From an uncultured Paraprevotella sp. (lineage in GTDB: Bacteria; Bacteroidota; Bacteroidia; Bacteroidales; Bacteroidaceae), in NCBI GenBank assembly GCA_910586505.1, contig CAJUGV010000011.1, forward strand, positions 4,864-68,863: a stretch of DNA of 64,000 bases, read 5' to 3'. A program made the position numbers and the translations under genes. Within the stretch, counting starts at the first letter, position 1. Every line of letters begins with the position of its first letter. Of the stretch, positions 51,317 through 60,065 are shown piece by piece. A model generated the notes under the pieces. The model did no database searches. It was not told where the DNA came from and was given only the letters and a program-made list of their open reading frames with translations.

Positions 51317-53164
51317 ATGTGTGGAATCGTAGGATATATAGGTAAACGGGAGGCATATCCCATCTTGATAAAGGGGCTTAAACGTCTGGAATACCGAGGC
51401 TATGACAGTGCCGGTGTGGCTATGATAAGCGATTCGGAGGAACTGAACGTATATAAGGAAAAAGGAAAGGTGAGCGACCTGGAACGCGCCGTGGAGAACA
51501 AGGATATCAGCGGTCATATAGGTATCGCGCACACGCGATGGGCCACACATGGCGAGCCGTGTGCCGAAAATGCTCATCCTCATTATTCGGCGTCCGGTAA
51601 TCTGGCTCTGATTCATAACGGTATCATAGAGAATTATGCCACGCTGAAAGAAAAACTCGTGCAGCGTGGAGTGAAGTTTCGAAGTCATACGGATTCGGAA
51701 GTTCTGGTGCAACTTATAGAATACATCCAAGAGAACAATGAGCTGGACTTGTTGAGTGCCGTGCAGGTCGCTTTGCATGAGGTGATCGGCGCCTATGCCA
51801 TTGCGATTCTCGACAGGAGGAACCCAGAACAGATCATAGCTGCACGCAAGAGCAGCCCGCTGGTGGTGGGCATAGGGCGCGACAGTGAGTTTTACCTGGC
51901 TTCCGATGCGACCCCTATTGTGGAGTATACCGACAAGGTGGTCTATCTGGAGGACGGTGATATCGCCGTCTTGCGTCCCGGCGACGAACTGAAGGTGGTG
52001 GATATGGACAATGCCCGCATGCACCCGAAAGTGAAGACGGTAGACATCAACCTGGGGCAGTTGGAGAAGGGCGGATATCCTTATTTCATGCTCAAAGAGA
52101 TTTTCGAACAACCGGATTGTCTGTGCGACTGCATGCGCGGCCGCATCAATGTGGATGCCGACAACGTGACGCTTTCGGCTGTGATCGACCATAAGGAAAG
52201 GCTTCTGAACGCGAGCCGTTTCATCATCGTGGCGTGCGGAACCTCGTGGCATGCCGGACTGATCGGTCAGCAGCTCATCGAGAACTATTGCCGTATTCCC
52301 GTATATGTGGAGTATGCTTCGGAGTTCCGCTACCGCAATCCCGTCATCTTGCCTACCGACGTGGTGATTGCCATCTCCCAGTCGGGAGAGACTGCCGATA
52401 CGCTGGCCGCCATCGAACTGGCACGCAAGCAAGGCGCATTCGTTTTCGGTATCTGTAATTCCGTAGGAGCGTCCATTCCGCGGGCTACGCATACGGGAGC
52501 CTATATCCATGTGGGGCCGGAGATAGGAGTGGCTTCGACCAAGGCTTTTACCGGACAGGTGACGGTGCTGACCATGCTGACACTGGCGCTGGCCAAAGAA
52601 CGCGGTACGATTTCCCGTGAAGAATATGTGCGGATGGTGCACGAATTGGTCACCATCCCCGACAAGATGAAAGAAGCGCTTCAAACCAACGAGCAGATAG
52701 CCCAGATGGCCAAGATTTTCACCTATGCGCACAATTGTCTGTATCTGGGCCGGGGATATTGCTATCCCGTGGCGCTTGAAGGTGCCCTCAAGCTGAAAGA
52801 AATCTCCTATATCCATGCCGAAGGCTATCCGGCTGCGGAGATGAAGCACGGCCCCATTGCGCTCATAGACTCCGAGATGCCTGTGTTTGTCATAGCCACC
52901 CGTAACGGAATGTATGACAAGCTTATCAGTAACATTCAGGAAGTGAAAGCCCGTCAGGGGCGTGTCATCGCTCTTGTGACGAAGGGCGACACTAAGATAC
53001 GCGAGCTGGCGGATGAAGTGATAGAACTGCCCGAAACATTGGAATGCTTCGATCCTTTGGTCGTATCGGTTCCCTTGCAGTTGCTGGCTTATCATATCGC
53101 CGTGTGCAAGGGTAAGGATGTGGACCAGCCGCGTAATCTGGCCAAGTCGGTGACGGTGGAGTAA
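51317..53164 (+). CDS. glmS: Glucosamine-fructose-6-phosphate aminotransferase
   Basis: 615 residues. It makes glucosamine-6-phosphate from fructose-6-phosphate and glutamine, the first step to peptidoglycan and lipid A amino sugars. N-terminal Ntn glutaminase with Cys2 as nucleophile (M-CGIVGYIGKREAY), RYRGYDS-type substrate loop (LEYRGYDSAGVAM), then two SIS sugar-isomerase domains (CGTSWHAGLIG and ARGYCYPVALEG-like GRGYCYPVALEGALKLKEIS) and the conserved C-terminus LAKSVTVE. A single-gene transcript, closed by hairpins. Confidence 0.98.
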   Translation: MCGIVGYIGKREAYPILIKGLKRLEYRGYDSAGVAMISDSEELNVYKEKGKVSDLERAVENKDISGHIGIAHTRWATHGEPCAENAHPHYSASGNLALIHNGIIENYATLKEKLVQRGVKFRSHTDSEVLVQLIEYIQENNELDLLSAVQVALHEVIGAYAIAILDRRNPEQIIAARKSSPLVVGIGRDSEFYLASDATPIVEYTDKVVYLEDGDIAVLRPGDELKVVDMDNARMHPKVKTVDINLGQLEKGGYPYFMLKEIFEQPDCLCDCMRGRINVDADNVTLSAVIDHKERLLNASRFIIVACGTSWHAGLIGQQLIENYCRIPVYVEYASEFRYRNPVILPTDVVIAISQSGETADTLAAIELARKQGAFVFGICNSVGASIPRATHTGAYIHVGPEIGVASTKAFTGQVTVLTMLTLALAKERGTISREEYVRMVHELVTIPDKMKEALQTNEQIAQMAKIFTYAHNCLYLGRGYCYPVALEGALKLKEISYIHAEGYPAAEMKHGPIALIDSEMPVFVIATRNGMYDKLISNIQEVKARQGRVIALVTKGDTKIRELADEVIELPETLECFDPLVVSVPLQLLAYHIAVCKGKDVDQPRNLAKSVTVE

Positions 53165-53178
53165 TGATTTTTTTATAG

Positions 53179-53198
53179 AACGGGCCGTATGCCCGTTT
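53179..53198 (+). terminator. Terminator of glmS
   Basis: AACGGGC (53179-53185) and GCCCGTT (53191-53197) around CGTAT, then T-rich. A second perfect 16-bp stem, CAAATTGGGGATGTGC, follows at 53210-53249 and may back it up. Confidence 0.75.
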
Positions 53199-53209
53199 AT
53201 TCGGTAAAG

Positions 53210-53249
53210 CAAATTGGGGATGTGCGTTAAGTTGCACATCCCCAATTTG
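53210..53249 (+). terminator. Second strong hairpin after glmS
   Basis: CAAATTGGGGATGTGC (53210-53225) pairs perfectly with 53234-53249; 8-base loop. The following bases (TTAGC) are only weakly T-rich, so it may be an RNA-stabilising 3' stem rather than a terminator. Confidence 0.6.
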
Positions 53250-53310
53250 TTAGCATATCAATGAGCCGGTGCCGGGGACGTGGAGGATTTTCATGCGCAG
53301 AGCGTGATAA

Positions 53311-53390
53311 AATCGTGCTCATGATTTTTTATTTTCCTCCGCATCAAAAAAAGTTTTTCTCCGCAAGAAAATCCGGGCTGCGGCGGAGCC
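53311..53390 (+). repeat. Dispersed intergenic repeat, copy B
   Basis: GATTTTTTATTTTCCTCCGC, then ATCAAAAAAAG, CTCCGCAAGAAAA and CGGCGGAGCC. Closest to copy A (8142-8228) in base order and orientation; both have two CTCCGC-type blocks and end in GCGGAG. Located about 150 bases after the glmS stop. Confidence 0.5.
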
Positions 53391-53457
53391 CTCCGAAATG
53401 TCTGTATTTTGTCCACAGGCGACTGTCCCCGTGTGTCTGGTTCGCTTTTTATATGTA

Positions 53458-53465
53458 TAAATTTG
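53458..53465 (+). promoter_or_regulatory. -7 box of the M20 peptidase
   Basis: TAAATTTG, an exact match, 67 bases before the chosen ATG. No clear -33. Confidence 0.45.
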
Positions 53466-53532
53466 CAGAACAGGAGAATATATCCTAATTTTGAGCAGGG
53501 AATATGAAAAACAACCGAATAAAGAAAACGAT

Positions 53533-54897
53533 ATGGCAAAGAACGTAAAAGAGTATATCCGGGAGAACGAGAGCCGTTTTCTCAACGAATGGTTCAGTCT
53601 GATACGCATTCCGAGTATAAGTGCCGAACCGGCCCACAAGGCTGACATGACGGCTTGTGCCGAACGGTGGAGGGAACTGCTTTTGGAAGCCGGAGCGGAT
53701 GAGGCGCGCCTGATGCCCTCGTCGGGCAATCCGTTGGTGTATGCGGAGAAACGCATATCGCCCGATGCGCCTACGGTGCTGATATACGGACATTATGACG
53801 TCATGCCCGTGGCACCTCTCGAACTTTGGAAAAGCGATCCGTTCGAACCCGAGGTGCGTGACGGGCGGGTATATGCCCGCGGGGCGGATGATGACAAAGG
53901 GCAGTCGATGATACAGTTGAAGGCTTTTGAGTATATGGTACGCGAGGATAGTTTGCGGCATAACGTGAAGTTTATTCTGGAGGGGGAGGAAGAAATCGGC
54001 TCTCCGGCTCTCAACGCCTTCCTGCAGGAACATCGGGAACTGCTGGCTTGCGATGTGATTCTGGTGAGCGATACGAGCATGCTCTCGCCCGACCTTCCGT
54101 CGCTGACTACGGGATTGCGCGGACTGGCCTATTGGGAAATCGAGGTGACAGGTCCGAACCGTGATCTGCATTCGGGGCATTTCGGCGGAGCTGTGGCCAA
54201 TCCCATCAATGTGTTATGCGGTCTGCTGGACCGTTTGACGGATGAGAACGGGCGTATCACGATCCCCGGATTCTATGATGATGTGGAGGAACTTTCGGCC
54301 GAGGAGCGTCGCATGCTGGCTGACATACCGTTTGATGAAGAACGCTACAAGAGTGCCATCGGGGTGCGTGCCCTGAAAGGGGAGGCGGGTTACAGTACCA
54401 TCGAGCGAAACAGTTGCCGTCCTTCGTTCGATGTGTGCGGCATCTGGGGCGGCCATACGGGCGAAGGCTCCAAAACGGTGCTTCCGTCGCGTGCCTGCGC
54501 CAAGGTGTCGTGCCGTCTGGTTCCCCACCAGCAACATGAGAAGATATCGCAGATGCTGGTCGACTATATGGCTTCGGCGGCTCCGGACTATGTGACGGTG
54601 AAAGTCACCCCTATGCACGGAGGCGAGGGCTATGTATGCCCGATAGACCTGCCGGCCTACAAGGCGGCCGAGGCCGGATTTGCCAAGGCTTTCGGAAAGC
54701 GTCCGTTGGCAGTGCGCCGCGGCGGCAGCATCCCCATCATCAGCGATTTTGAAAAGATTCTGGGGGTGAAGACGATCCTGATGGGATTCGGACTGGAGAG
54801 CAATGCCATTCATTCGCCTAACGAGAATTTCCCGCTTGAGATGTTCCGCCGCGGCATAGAGGCTGTGGTAGAGTTCCATCGTGAATTGAAGTGGTGA
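53533..54897 (+). CDS. M20-family metallopeptidase (dipeptidase)
   Basis: 454 residues from ATG 53533 (MAKNVKEYIRENESRFLNEW); a TTG 14 codons earlier is unlikely. Zinc ligands and catalytic residues of clan MH are visible: H87 and D89 in YGHYD, D119-D121 in ADDDKGQ, E150-E154 in EGEEEIG, and H near the end in AIHSPNEN. The mid-domain for dimerisation is present. No signal peptide, so it is cytoplasmic, where it would hydrolyse dipeptides or similar peptides. The gene lies alone, between glmS and the AraC regulator on the other strand. Confidence 0.92.
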   Translation: MAKNVKEYIRENESRFLNEWFSLIRIPSISAEPAHKADMTACAERWRELLLEAGADEARLMPSSGNPLVYAEKRISPDAPTVLIYGHYDVMPVAPLELWKSDPFEPEVRDGRVYARGADDDKGQSMIQLKAFEYMVREDSLRHNVKFILEGEEEIGSPALNAFLQEHRELLACDVILVSDTSMLSPDLPSLTTGLRGLAYWEIEVTGPNRDLHSGHFGGAVANPINVLCGLLDRLTDENGRITIPGFYDDVEELSAEERRMLADIPFDEERYKSAIGVRALKGEAGYSTIERNSCRPSFDVCGIWGGHTGEGSKTVLPSRACAKVSCRLVPHQQHEKISQMLVDYMASAAPDYVTVKVTPMHGGEGYVCPIDLPAYKAAEAGFAKAFGKRPLAVRRGGSIPIISDFEKILGVKTILMGFGLESNAIHSPNENFPLEMFRRGIEAVVEFHRELKW

Positions 54898-54945
54898 CAG
54901 ACGGTCGGTAGATAGCCGTTCCGGAACCGTTATAATTATGGACTG

Positions 54946-54999
54946 TGCGGCCCGCCCGTTTCCTTGACGGATGAGAGGAAAGGAAACGGGCGGGCCGCA
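54946..54999. terminator. Long perfect hairpin between convergent genes
   Basis: TGCGGCCCGCCCGTTTCCTT (54946-54965) pairs perfectly with 54980-54999: a 20-bp stem with a 14-base loop, between the peptidase (+) and the regulator (-) stops. T-runs are short on both sides, so it is probably a bidirectional 3' structure. Confidence 0.7.
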
Positions 55000-55007
55000 T
55001 AAATGTG

Positions 55008-57848
55008 TCAGGATTCTATTGCCTTGTGATGGCTCCTCTCCTCACAGGATTTCTGATATTCGCTTGGTGTCATGCCGAATTCTTCTTTAAAGCATGAAGT
55101 GAAATACTTGCGGTTGAAGTAACCTAATGCTGCCCCCACCTCGCTCACATTGATGTTTTTGCCTTGCAGCATGCGGCGTGCATGCTTCATTTTGATGTGG
55201 CGGATGAAGTCGAGCGGGGTGTCGCCGGTGATGCTTTTCAGTTTTCGTGTCAGTGTGGAACGTGACATGTTCATGGCTTCGGCCAGTTGTTGTACTCCGA
55301 AATCAGGTTCGGAGAGGTTTTCCTCTACTGTTTTCACGGCTTTTTCCAGCAGCATTTGTCCCAGTTGTTCCTGTTCCCCGTCTTTGTTTTCGTCTGTCAG
55401 TTTCAGGTAGTCGCGCATGCGTAGCATTTCTTCGCTGTCCGCCCATAGGGCATCGTTGCGTTTCTTCATGCGGTTCACGTAATGGCGGACGGCTGCACCG
55501 GCACATCCCACGACGGCTGCTATATATATAAGGAAGGCCCACCACGATTCCCACCAGGCCGGCAACCGGCGGATGCGCAGGGTGGTTACGGCATTACTCC
55601 ACAGTCCGTTTTCATCCGTGGCTTTGACTTCAAAGTCGTATGTTCCCCGAGGAAGGTGGTTGTAGACGGCTTCCGGCTGTTCCTCCTGTTGCCACAGCCA
55701 TTCGTTGTCGATGCCTTTCATGCGGTAGGCATACCGTATTTTGTGGGCCATACGGTGGTTGAGGGTGGAAAAGCGGATGGTGAGATTCTTTTCGCCGGGC
55801 TTTATCTCGAATGTTTTTTGAGGGTCGAAGATGCGGTGGCTGTCAAAGAACAGCGATCCCTCTCCGGTCAGGATGTCGGTGATATATACGCGCGCGGTCG
55901 AGGCTTCGCGTTCAAGAACATTGGAAGGAGAGAAGCAGCTGATGCCCGATATCCCGCCGAAATACAGCTTGCCGTCGAGGCCCTTGCACAGGGCGGTGGG
56001 GATGAGACGCCATAGTCCGGCCGACCCGTCTCCCGTCAGAAAGGTGCGGTATGAGCCGTTGTGAGGATTGAATTCAATGATTTTCTGGTTGGTGCCGACC
56101 CATAGATGGTTGTATTCGTCGGCTGCCACACGGTTGATCATGTCGCCGTTGAGGTGACACATCCGGTTGTAACTTCTGAGACGTCCGCTATTCGGGTCTA
56201 GCGAGAGCAGATCGCCTTCGTCACTTCCCGTCCATAACAGCCCGTCTGTCGTGCGGGTGAGGCAGGAAAGTGCCTGCCGGATATGATAGCGGTGCATTTT
56301 TCCGTCCGGAAAGAGGGCATACAGTCCTTTGTTGTAGGTGCAGACGTAAAGTGTGCGGTCTTCCGTTTCGATGAAGCCCGTCACGTGTCCCAAGGTGTCG
56401 CACACGGTTTCCACTTGGGAGCGGAGGAGGTCGAGACGAAACAGTCCCTTTTGCGTTCCGGCATAGAGGTAGCGCCCTTGCCGGTCTTCGTAGACGGCCG
56501 ATATGGCGTCGTCATGTGTATAAGGCGAGAGACTGACGGTGCGGTCGAGCTTCATTTTCATGCCTTTGCGTGTCAGACGGAACACCATCGGCTTGTTTTC
56601 CGGAGCTATCCATACACCGTTGTCCTTAGCGCTCTTCTCCATGATTTTTACCAGTCCCAAAGGCTGGTGTGCCAGTTCGGCCTGTTGCAGGTGGCTGACG
56701 GCCGTGTGAGTGGTCAGGTCGTAAAGAAATACGGCGGTACGTTCTTGGAATATCCACATTTTCCCGTCGCCGGCGTCGCAGAGGGCCATGACGGCAGGGT
56801 GGTGTTTGCTGTGATCTTTCAATGCCGGAAGCGTGTAGACTTTAGGTTGGGACTCCTGTGGATGGATGATGAAACTCGGCCGGTCGAAAGCTGTTACCCA
56901 CAAATCTCCGCGGCTGTCCCTTACGATTTCGTTGAGCATGCTGTGGGCGGCCGTCTGGGCGAAGCTCGTTTCCGGGTACGCCTCATTGTTCCTGACGGAG
57001 AATGCAAGGAGGCTGATGTCGCTTGTGGCCCATAGCATACCTTGTTTCGGGTCTTGTGTCAGATACATCAGGTTGCTTCCGTCCGGGGTTATATGAGACT
57101 GATAGACGAACATGCCGTCTACCTCGGCGGCAGGATTGAAACGTACCAGTCCGTCGCCCCATGTACACATCCAGAAATAGTCGTTGTTACAGTCTTGGAT
57201 GATGCAGCCGGGATTGTGGCGTTTCATTTTGTCGGGAAAGGCTGTGAGGCTGTCCCGTTCCCTGTCTATCCGGTAAAGAATGCCCGAGGAAAGTGATATG
57301 ATGATGTCGCCGGCCCTGCTTTCGCAGAAACCGGATACGGTGGTAGGCCGTGTGTGGGTGAGTGTGGCATATTCTTTTCTGCATTGTCCGTTGCCGTCGA
57401 ACCGTAATAAGGTTCCGGGAGTGGACAGCCATATGTTCCCGTCCGAGGTCGTGTACATCTGAACGACAGTCCTGTTTTTTAGTGCAGGATGGTTGATACG
57501 CTCGATCCGGTAAGTTTGTTTGTCCAGTATATAGGCGCCTTTGCGTGTTCCGAACCAGATGCGGCCGCTCCGGTCTTCCGTGATGCATTCAATCAGATTG
57601 TTGTCGAGTATTTTCGGGTGCAGGTAGTCCGCCCGGAACACTTGTATGCGGTAGCCGTCGTCACGGCACAGCCCGTTTACGGTTCCGTACCATATATATC
57701 CCTCCTTGTCCTGATAGACGCGGTGTATAGCGTTGACCGGAAGTTTTTTCAGGGCGGGTATTTCGGTCAGCGATACCGGTTGTGCTTGCAGAAACGGGGT
57801 TGCCACGTACCAAAAGAACAAAATGGAAAGAAAAAGTGCTTTCTTCAT
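55008..57848 (-). CDS. Membrane-anchored propeller-AraC regulator (no kinase)
   Basis: 946 residues; signal sequence (MKKALFLSILFFWYVATPFL), 10-14 periplasmic propeller repeats (EDRSGRIWFGTRKGAYI, DEYNHLWVGTNQKIIEF), a Y_Y_Y domain (YRMKGIDNEWLWQQEEQPEA), one transmembrane helix (~765-790, FLIYIAAVVGCAGAAV) and a cytoplasmic AraC domain (~845-935; NVSEVGAALGYFNRKYFTSC). As in the regulator at 40448, the histidine kinase and receiver of hybrid two-component proteins are missing. It faces the 58096-59855-60066 operon across a 247-base gap and probably controls it in response to an oligosaccharide. Confidence 0.9.
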   Translation of the reverse strand: MKKALFLSILFFWYVATPFLQAQPVSLTEIPALKKLPVNAIHRVYQDKEGYIWYGTVNGLCRDDGYRIQVFRADYLHPKILDNNLIECITEDRSGRIWFGTRKGAYILDKQTYRIERINHPALKNRTVVQMYTTSDGNIWLSTPGTLLRFDGNGQCRKEYATLTHTRPTTVSGFCESRAGDIIISLSSGILYRIDRERDSLTAFPDKMKRHNPGCIIQDCNNDYFWMCTWGDGLVRFNPAAEVDGMFVYQSHITPDGSNLMYLTQDPKQGMLWATSDISLLAFSVRNNEAYPETSFAQTAAHSMLNEIVRDSRGDLWVTAFDRPSFIIHPQESQPKVYTLPALKDHSKHHPAVMALCDAGDGKMWIFQERTAVFLYDLTTHTAVSHLQQAELAHQPLGLVKIMEKSAKDNGVWIAPENKPMVFRLTRKGMKMKLDRTVSLSPYTHDDAISAVYEDRQGRYLYAGTQKGLFRLDLLRSQVETVCDTLGHVTGFIETEDRTLYVCTYNKGLYALFPDGKMHRYHIRQALSCLTRTTDGLLWTGSDEGDLLSLDPNSGRLRSYNRMCHLNGDMINRVAADEYNHLWVGTNQKIIEFNPHNGSYRTFLTGDGSAGLWRLIPTALCKGLDGKLYFGGISGISCFSPSNVLEREASTARVYITDILTGEGSLFFDSHRIFDPQKTFEIKPGEKNLTIRFSTLNHRMAHKIRYAYRMKGIDNEWLWQQEEQPEAVYNHLPRGTYDFEVKATDENGLWSNAVTTLRIRRLPAWWESWWAFLIYIAAVVGCAGAAVRHYVNRMKKRNDALWADSEEMLRMRDYLKLTDENKDGEQEQLGQMLLEKAVKTVEENLSEPDFGVQQLAEAMNMSRSTLTRKLKSITGDTPLDFIRHIKMKHARRMLQGKNINVSEVGAALGYFNRKYFTSCFKEEFGMTPSEYQKSCEERSHHKAIES

Positions 57849-57869
57849 GGTTTCTTGTGTCTATGCTTA

Positions 57870-57877
57870 CAAAAGTA
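57870..57877 (-). promoter_or_regulatory. -7 box of the propeller-AraC regulator
   Basis: On the minus strand TACTTTTG, an exact TAnnTTTG match, 21 bases before the ATG (57848). Confidence 0.5.
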
Positions 57878-57964
57878 GCGTTTTTTTGCTGGAGTCGGTG
57901 CGGGAGGCGGAATAAAAAAAGAAAGAAACAGGGGGTGTTTTTTCGTCATAAAGGGGAGAGAAAT

Positions 57965-58037
57965 AGTTTAAACTCCAATTTTACCGTCTTTTTGAGGGAA
58001 TAATATCCGTTCTTCTGCCGATAAAAGAATATTTTTG
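57965..58037 (+). promoter_or_regulatory. Promoter of the GH127 operon with upstream palindrome
   Basis: TATTTTTG at 58030-58037 is a -7 box; no good -33. A perfect 10-bp palindrome, AGTTTAAACT, lies at 57965-57974, about 80 bases before the expected start and inside the divergent regulator gap. It is a candidate operator. Confidence 0.45.
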
Positions 58038-58095
58038 CAATGAACAGATGAAAAAACACAAAAGTAAGATTCCTTTAATTAATCATTGTATTATC

Positions 58096-59829
58096 ATGAA
58101 AAAACAAATTCTTGTTCTGGTGCTTGCGGTTTTATCGGGCGTCGGCCTGCCGCAGAAAGTGAACGGGCAGACGCATGGGCAGACGGTGCTGGACGAAGCG
58201 TCGTGGATAGATAACCATAATTTTCAAGGCGGAGGAGGGTATGACGTATCCAAAGAAACCGGAGATGAGTATCATCCGTGGGTGAACACGACTACGGAAG
58301 ACGGATGGTTCAGTTATGACTTGTCTTTGGAGAAAGCGGATTTGTCGGAACCTCTTTATCTGGCTTGTCATTTTAATGCGGGCGACTTCGGACGGCGGCG
58401 TACCAGAATTCTTATTGACGGGGAACTTTATAAGGACGGTCTGTTCCGCGCGGTGCAGTGGAAAGATAAATTCTATTTTTGGCAGTATGCTCTTATCCCG
58501 GCTAAGTTCTGGAGAAATGCGGACGGAACGCTGAAGAAAGACAAACTGACCATACGTTTTGAAGGAACGAGAAACGAAAGTGGTCAATTTGAGTACTCAA
58601 AAGGTGTCAAGGGCGTACGTTTGGTGCAGGGAGGTGAATATTCTTTTAGGTGTACTGACTGGGAGACGGGCGACGGCGTTCGGGTGCCGCAGGAGAATAT
58701 ATCGTATGATGAAGGCGCAAACAGCCTGCATCTGGCCACCAGGGGAACGCAGAACGATGTTTGTCTTCGGATCAAGATGGATTTTAACGGCATGGTACTT
58801 GCGTCACACAAATATATGGTGGTGTGCGGGAAGGGGCTGGAGACGTCCGCTCCTGCGAACTCCCAGCTATGGTGGTTGAATGGACGTAACGTAGCCAAGG
58901 CCGATTATCCCATGTTTCAGACAACTTTGGAGGATGGTACTTCTTTTGTCGTGTGGGATGTCATGAGAACCCAGGTTTCGGGTAATATGGGTGGTTTTGT
59001 GTTTACTCTTTCCCGGTTCGGAAGTGATAATACGACATTGTTTGGCTTGACGTCGTCCAGAGATGACAAAACGGCGGATATTACGGACATTTCATTCTAT
59101 TCGCTGACAGGCATTGCGGAGAAGTATCCGGTATTGGCAGAGGCAATGAAGATTTCCCGGCTGGATGAGGAGGCCGGCAGCAGTATGATCATGGGGAGCG
59201 AACTGGTCAGTGTGAAGCGTACATTGAAGCCATTTGTATGGAACACGTTCTGTGTGCCGTTTGATATGGATGCGACAGCCTTGGCGGCCAATGATATTAC
59301 GGAAGTGAGAATGCTGACAGGAGCGGAAGTCAATAAAGATAGTTATACGCTGACATTTGATGAACAGGCAGAGGTAAAAGCCGGCGTACCTTATATTGTT
59401 CAAGTGGGCGAAGCGGTTGCCGGGTTGAATCTTGATGGCATGTCCCTTTCTGAAAACACTCTTCCGGGCGAAACGGTTGTAGATGGCGTGACGATGAAAG
59501 GAAATTTCGCTAAGACGGAGATCAGCGGCGGCGAGTTCTTTATCCGCAATAATATGTTTTACAAGGCGGATAGGACTGTGACCGTGAAAGGATTCAGGGC
59601 CTATGTGGAGGAACCGGTGCAGGTGAAAGGAGTAAACCGGATGCTGATTGATATTGACGGTGAGGTAACGGACGTCGGTGAAGTGCTGGCAGAAAAAAAG
59701 GGGAACGGGCAGGTTGATGTGTTCTCCCTGGCAGGCATCCGCATAAAGAAAGGCGTTCGCATGCAGGATGCTCTTGACGGGCTCCCGAAGGGAATTTATA
59801 TTGTGAACGGAGAAAAGATGATGAAGTAA
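58096..59829 (+). CDS. Secreted non-catalytic protein sharing modules with GH127 and GH31
   Basis: 577 residues from the ATG at 58096 (MKKQILVLVLAVLSGVGLPQ), which begins a good signal peptide; an ATG 16 codons earlier lies at the presumed mRNA start. The mature part opens with a beta-rich region (WFSYDLSLEKADLSEPLYLA, RRTRILIDGELY) that resembles residues ~705-830 of the GH127 enzyme. It continues with the shared WWLNG (259-263) ... VWDVMRT ... GLTSS module, then WNTFCVPF (382-389) and the C-terminal GIYIVNGEKM. No glycosidase motifs, so it is like a GH127 enzyme without its catalytic domain. It may bind glycan or help anchor the enzyme. Confidence 0.8.
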   Translation: MKKQILVLVLAVLSGVGLPQKVNGQTHGQTVLDEASWIDNHNFQGGGGYDVSKETGDEYHPWVNTTTEDGWFSYDLSLEKADLSEPLYLACHFNAGDFGRRRTRILIDGELYKDGLFRAVQWKDKFYFWQYALIPAKFWRNADGTLKKDKLTIRFEGTRNESGQFEYSKGVKGVRLVQGGEYSFRCTDWETGDGVRVPQENISYDEGANSLHLATRGTQNDVCLRIKMDFNGMVLASHKYMVVCGKGLETSAPANSQLWWLNGRNVAKADYPMFQTTLEDGTSFVVWDVMRTQVSGNMGGFVFTLSRFGSDNTTLFGLTSSRDDKTADITDISFYSLTGIAEKYPVLAEAMKISRLDEEAGSSMIMGSELVSVKRTLKPFVWNTFCVPFDMDATALAANDITEVRMLTGAEVNKDSYTLTFDEQAEVKAGVPYIVQVGEAVAGLNLDGMSLSENTLPGETVVDGVTMKGNFAKTEISGGEFFIRNNMFYKADRTVTVKGFRAYVEEPVQVKGVNRMLIDIDGEVTDVGEVLAEKKGNGQVDVFSLAGIRIKKGVRMQDALDGLPKGIYIVNGEKMMK

Positions 59830-59854
59830 CGGAAAGTACTAAACGGTAAAGAAG

Positions 59855-60022
59855 ATGAATAGAAAGAGTTACATGACACCAAGAGTTGATGTGGTGGAAA
59901 TGGAGGGTAACGGGATGATGGCCTTGAGCGGCAACGGTATCGGTTATGGAGGTTCGGCTTCGGATTTCGACGATATCTTTGAAGCCGACGTGAACGAGGG
60001 CATAGATTGGGATATTTGGTAA
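59855..60022 (+). CDS. 55-residue peptide in the GH127 operon
   Basis: MNRKSYMTPRVDVVEMEGNG, then MMALSGNGIGYGG and an acidic tail ending in DWDIW. There is no typical signal peptide and no cysteine. The pattern K-x-Y-x-x-P-x-V-x-V-V-E ... L-x-SG with an acidic, Trp-ending tail resembles short proteins that occur often in Bacteroidales genomes and are mostly annotated as hypothetical. It is flanked by 25 and 43 bases, in the same orientation as both secreted proteins, so it is very likely cotranscribed. A peptide precursor or small chaperone-like helper is conceivable; unknown. Confidence 0.75.
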   Translation: MNRKSYMTPRVDVVEMEGNGMMALSGNGIGYGGSASDFDDIFEADVNEGIDWDIW

Positions 60023-60065
60023 TAACGATACTGGTACGGATACACCTATTTATAATATATAATAT

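Larger units (their letters stand above)
53165..53532. other. Intergenic region glmS to peptidase
   Basis: 368 bases: two hairpins at 53179-53249, the dispersed repeat copy B (53311-53390) and the promoter of the peptidase (53458-53465). No gene seen. Confidence 0.65.

Noticed and set aside
51278..53245. A 655-codon open frame antisense to glmS
   Set aside because: glmS is unmistakable on the other strand; the antisense frame has no recognisable motif and reads as a compositional shadow.
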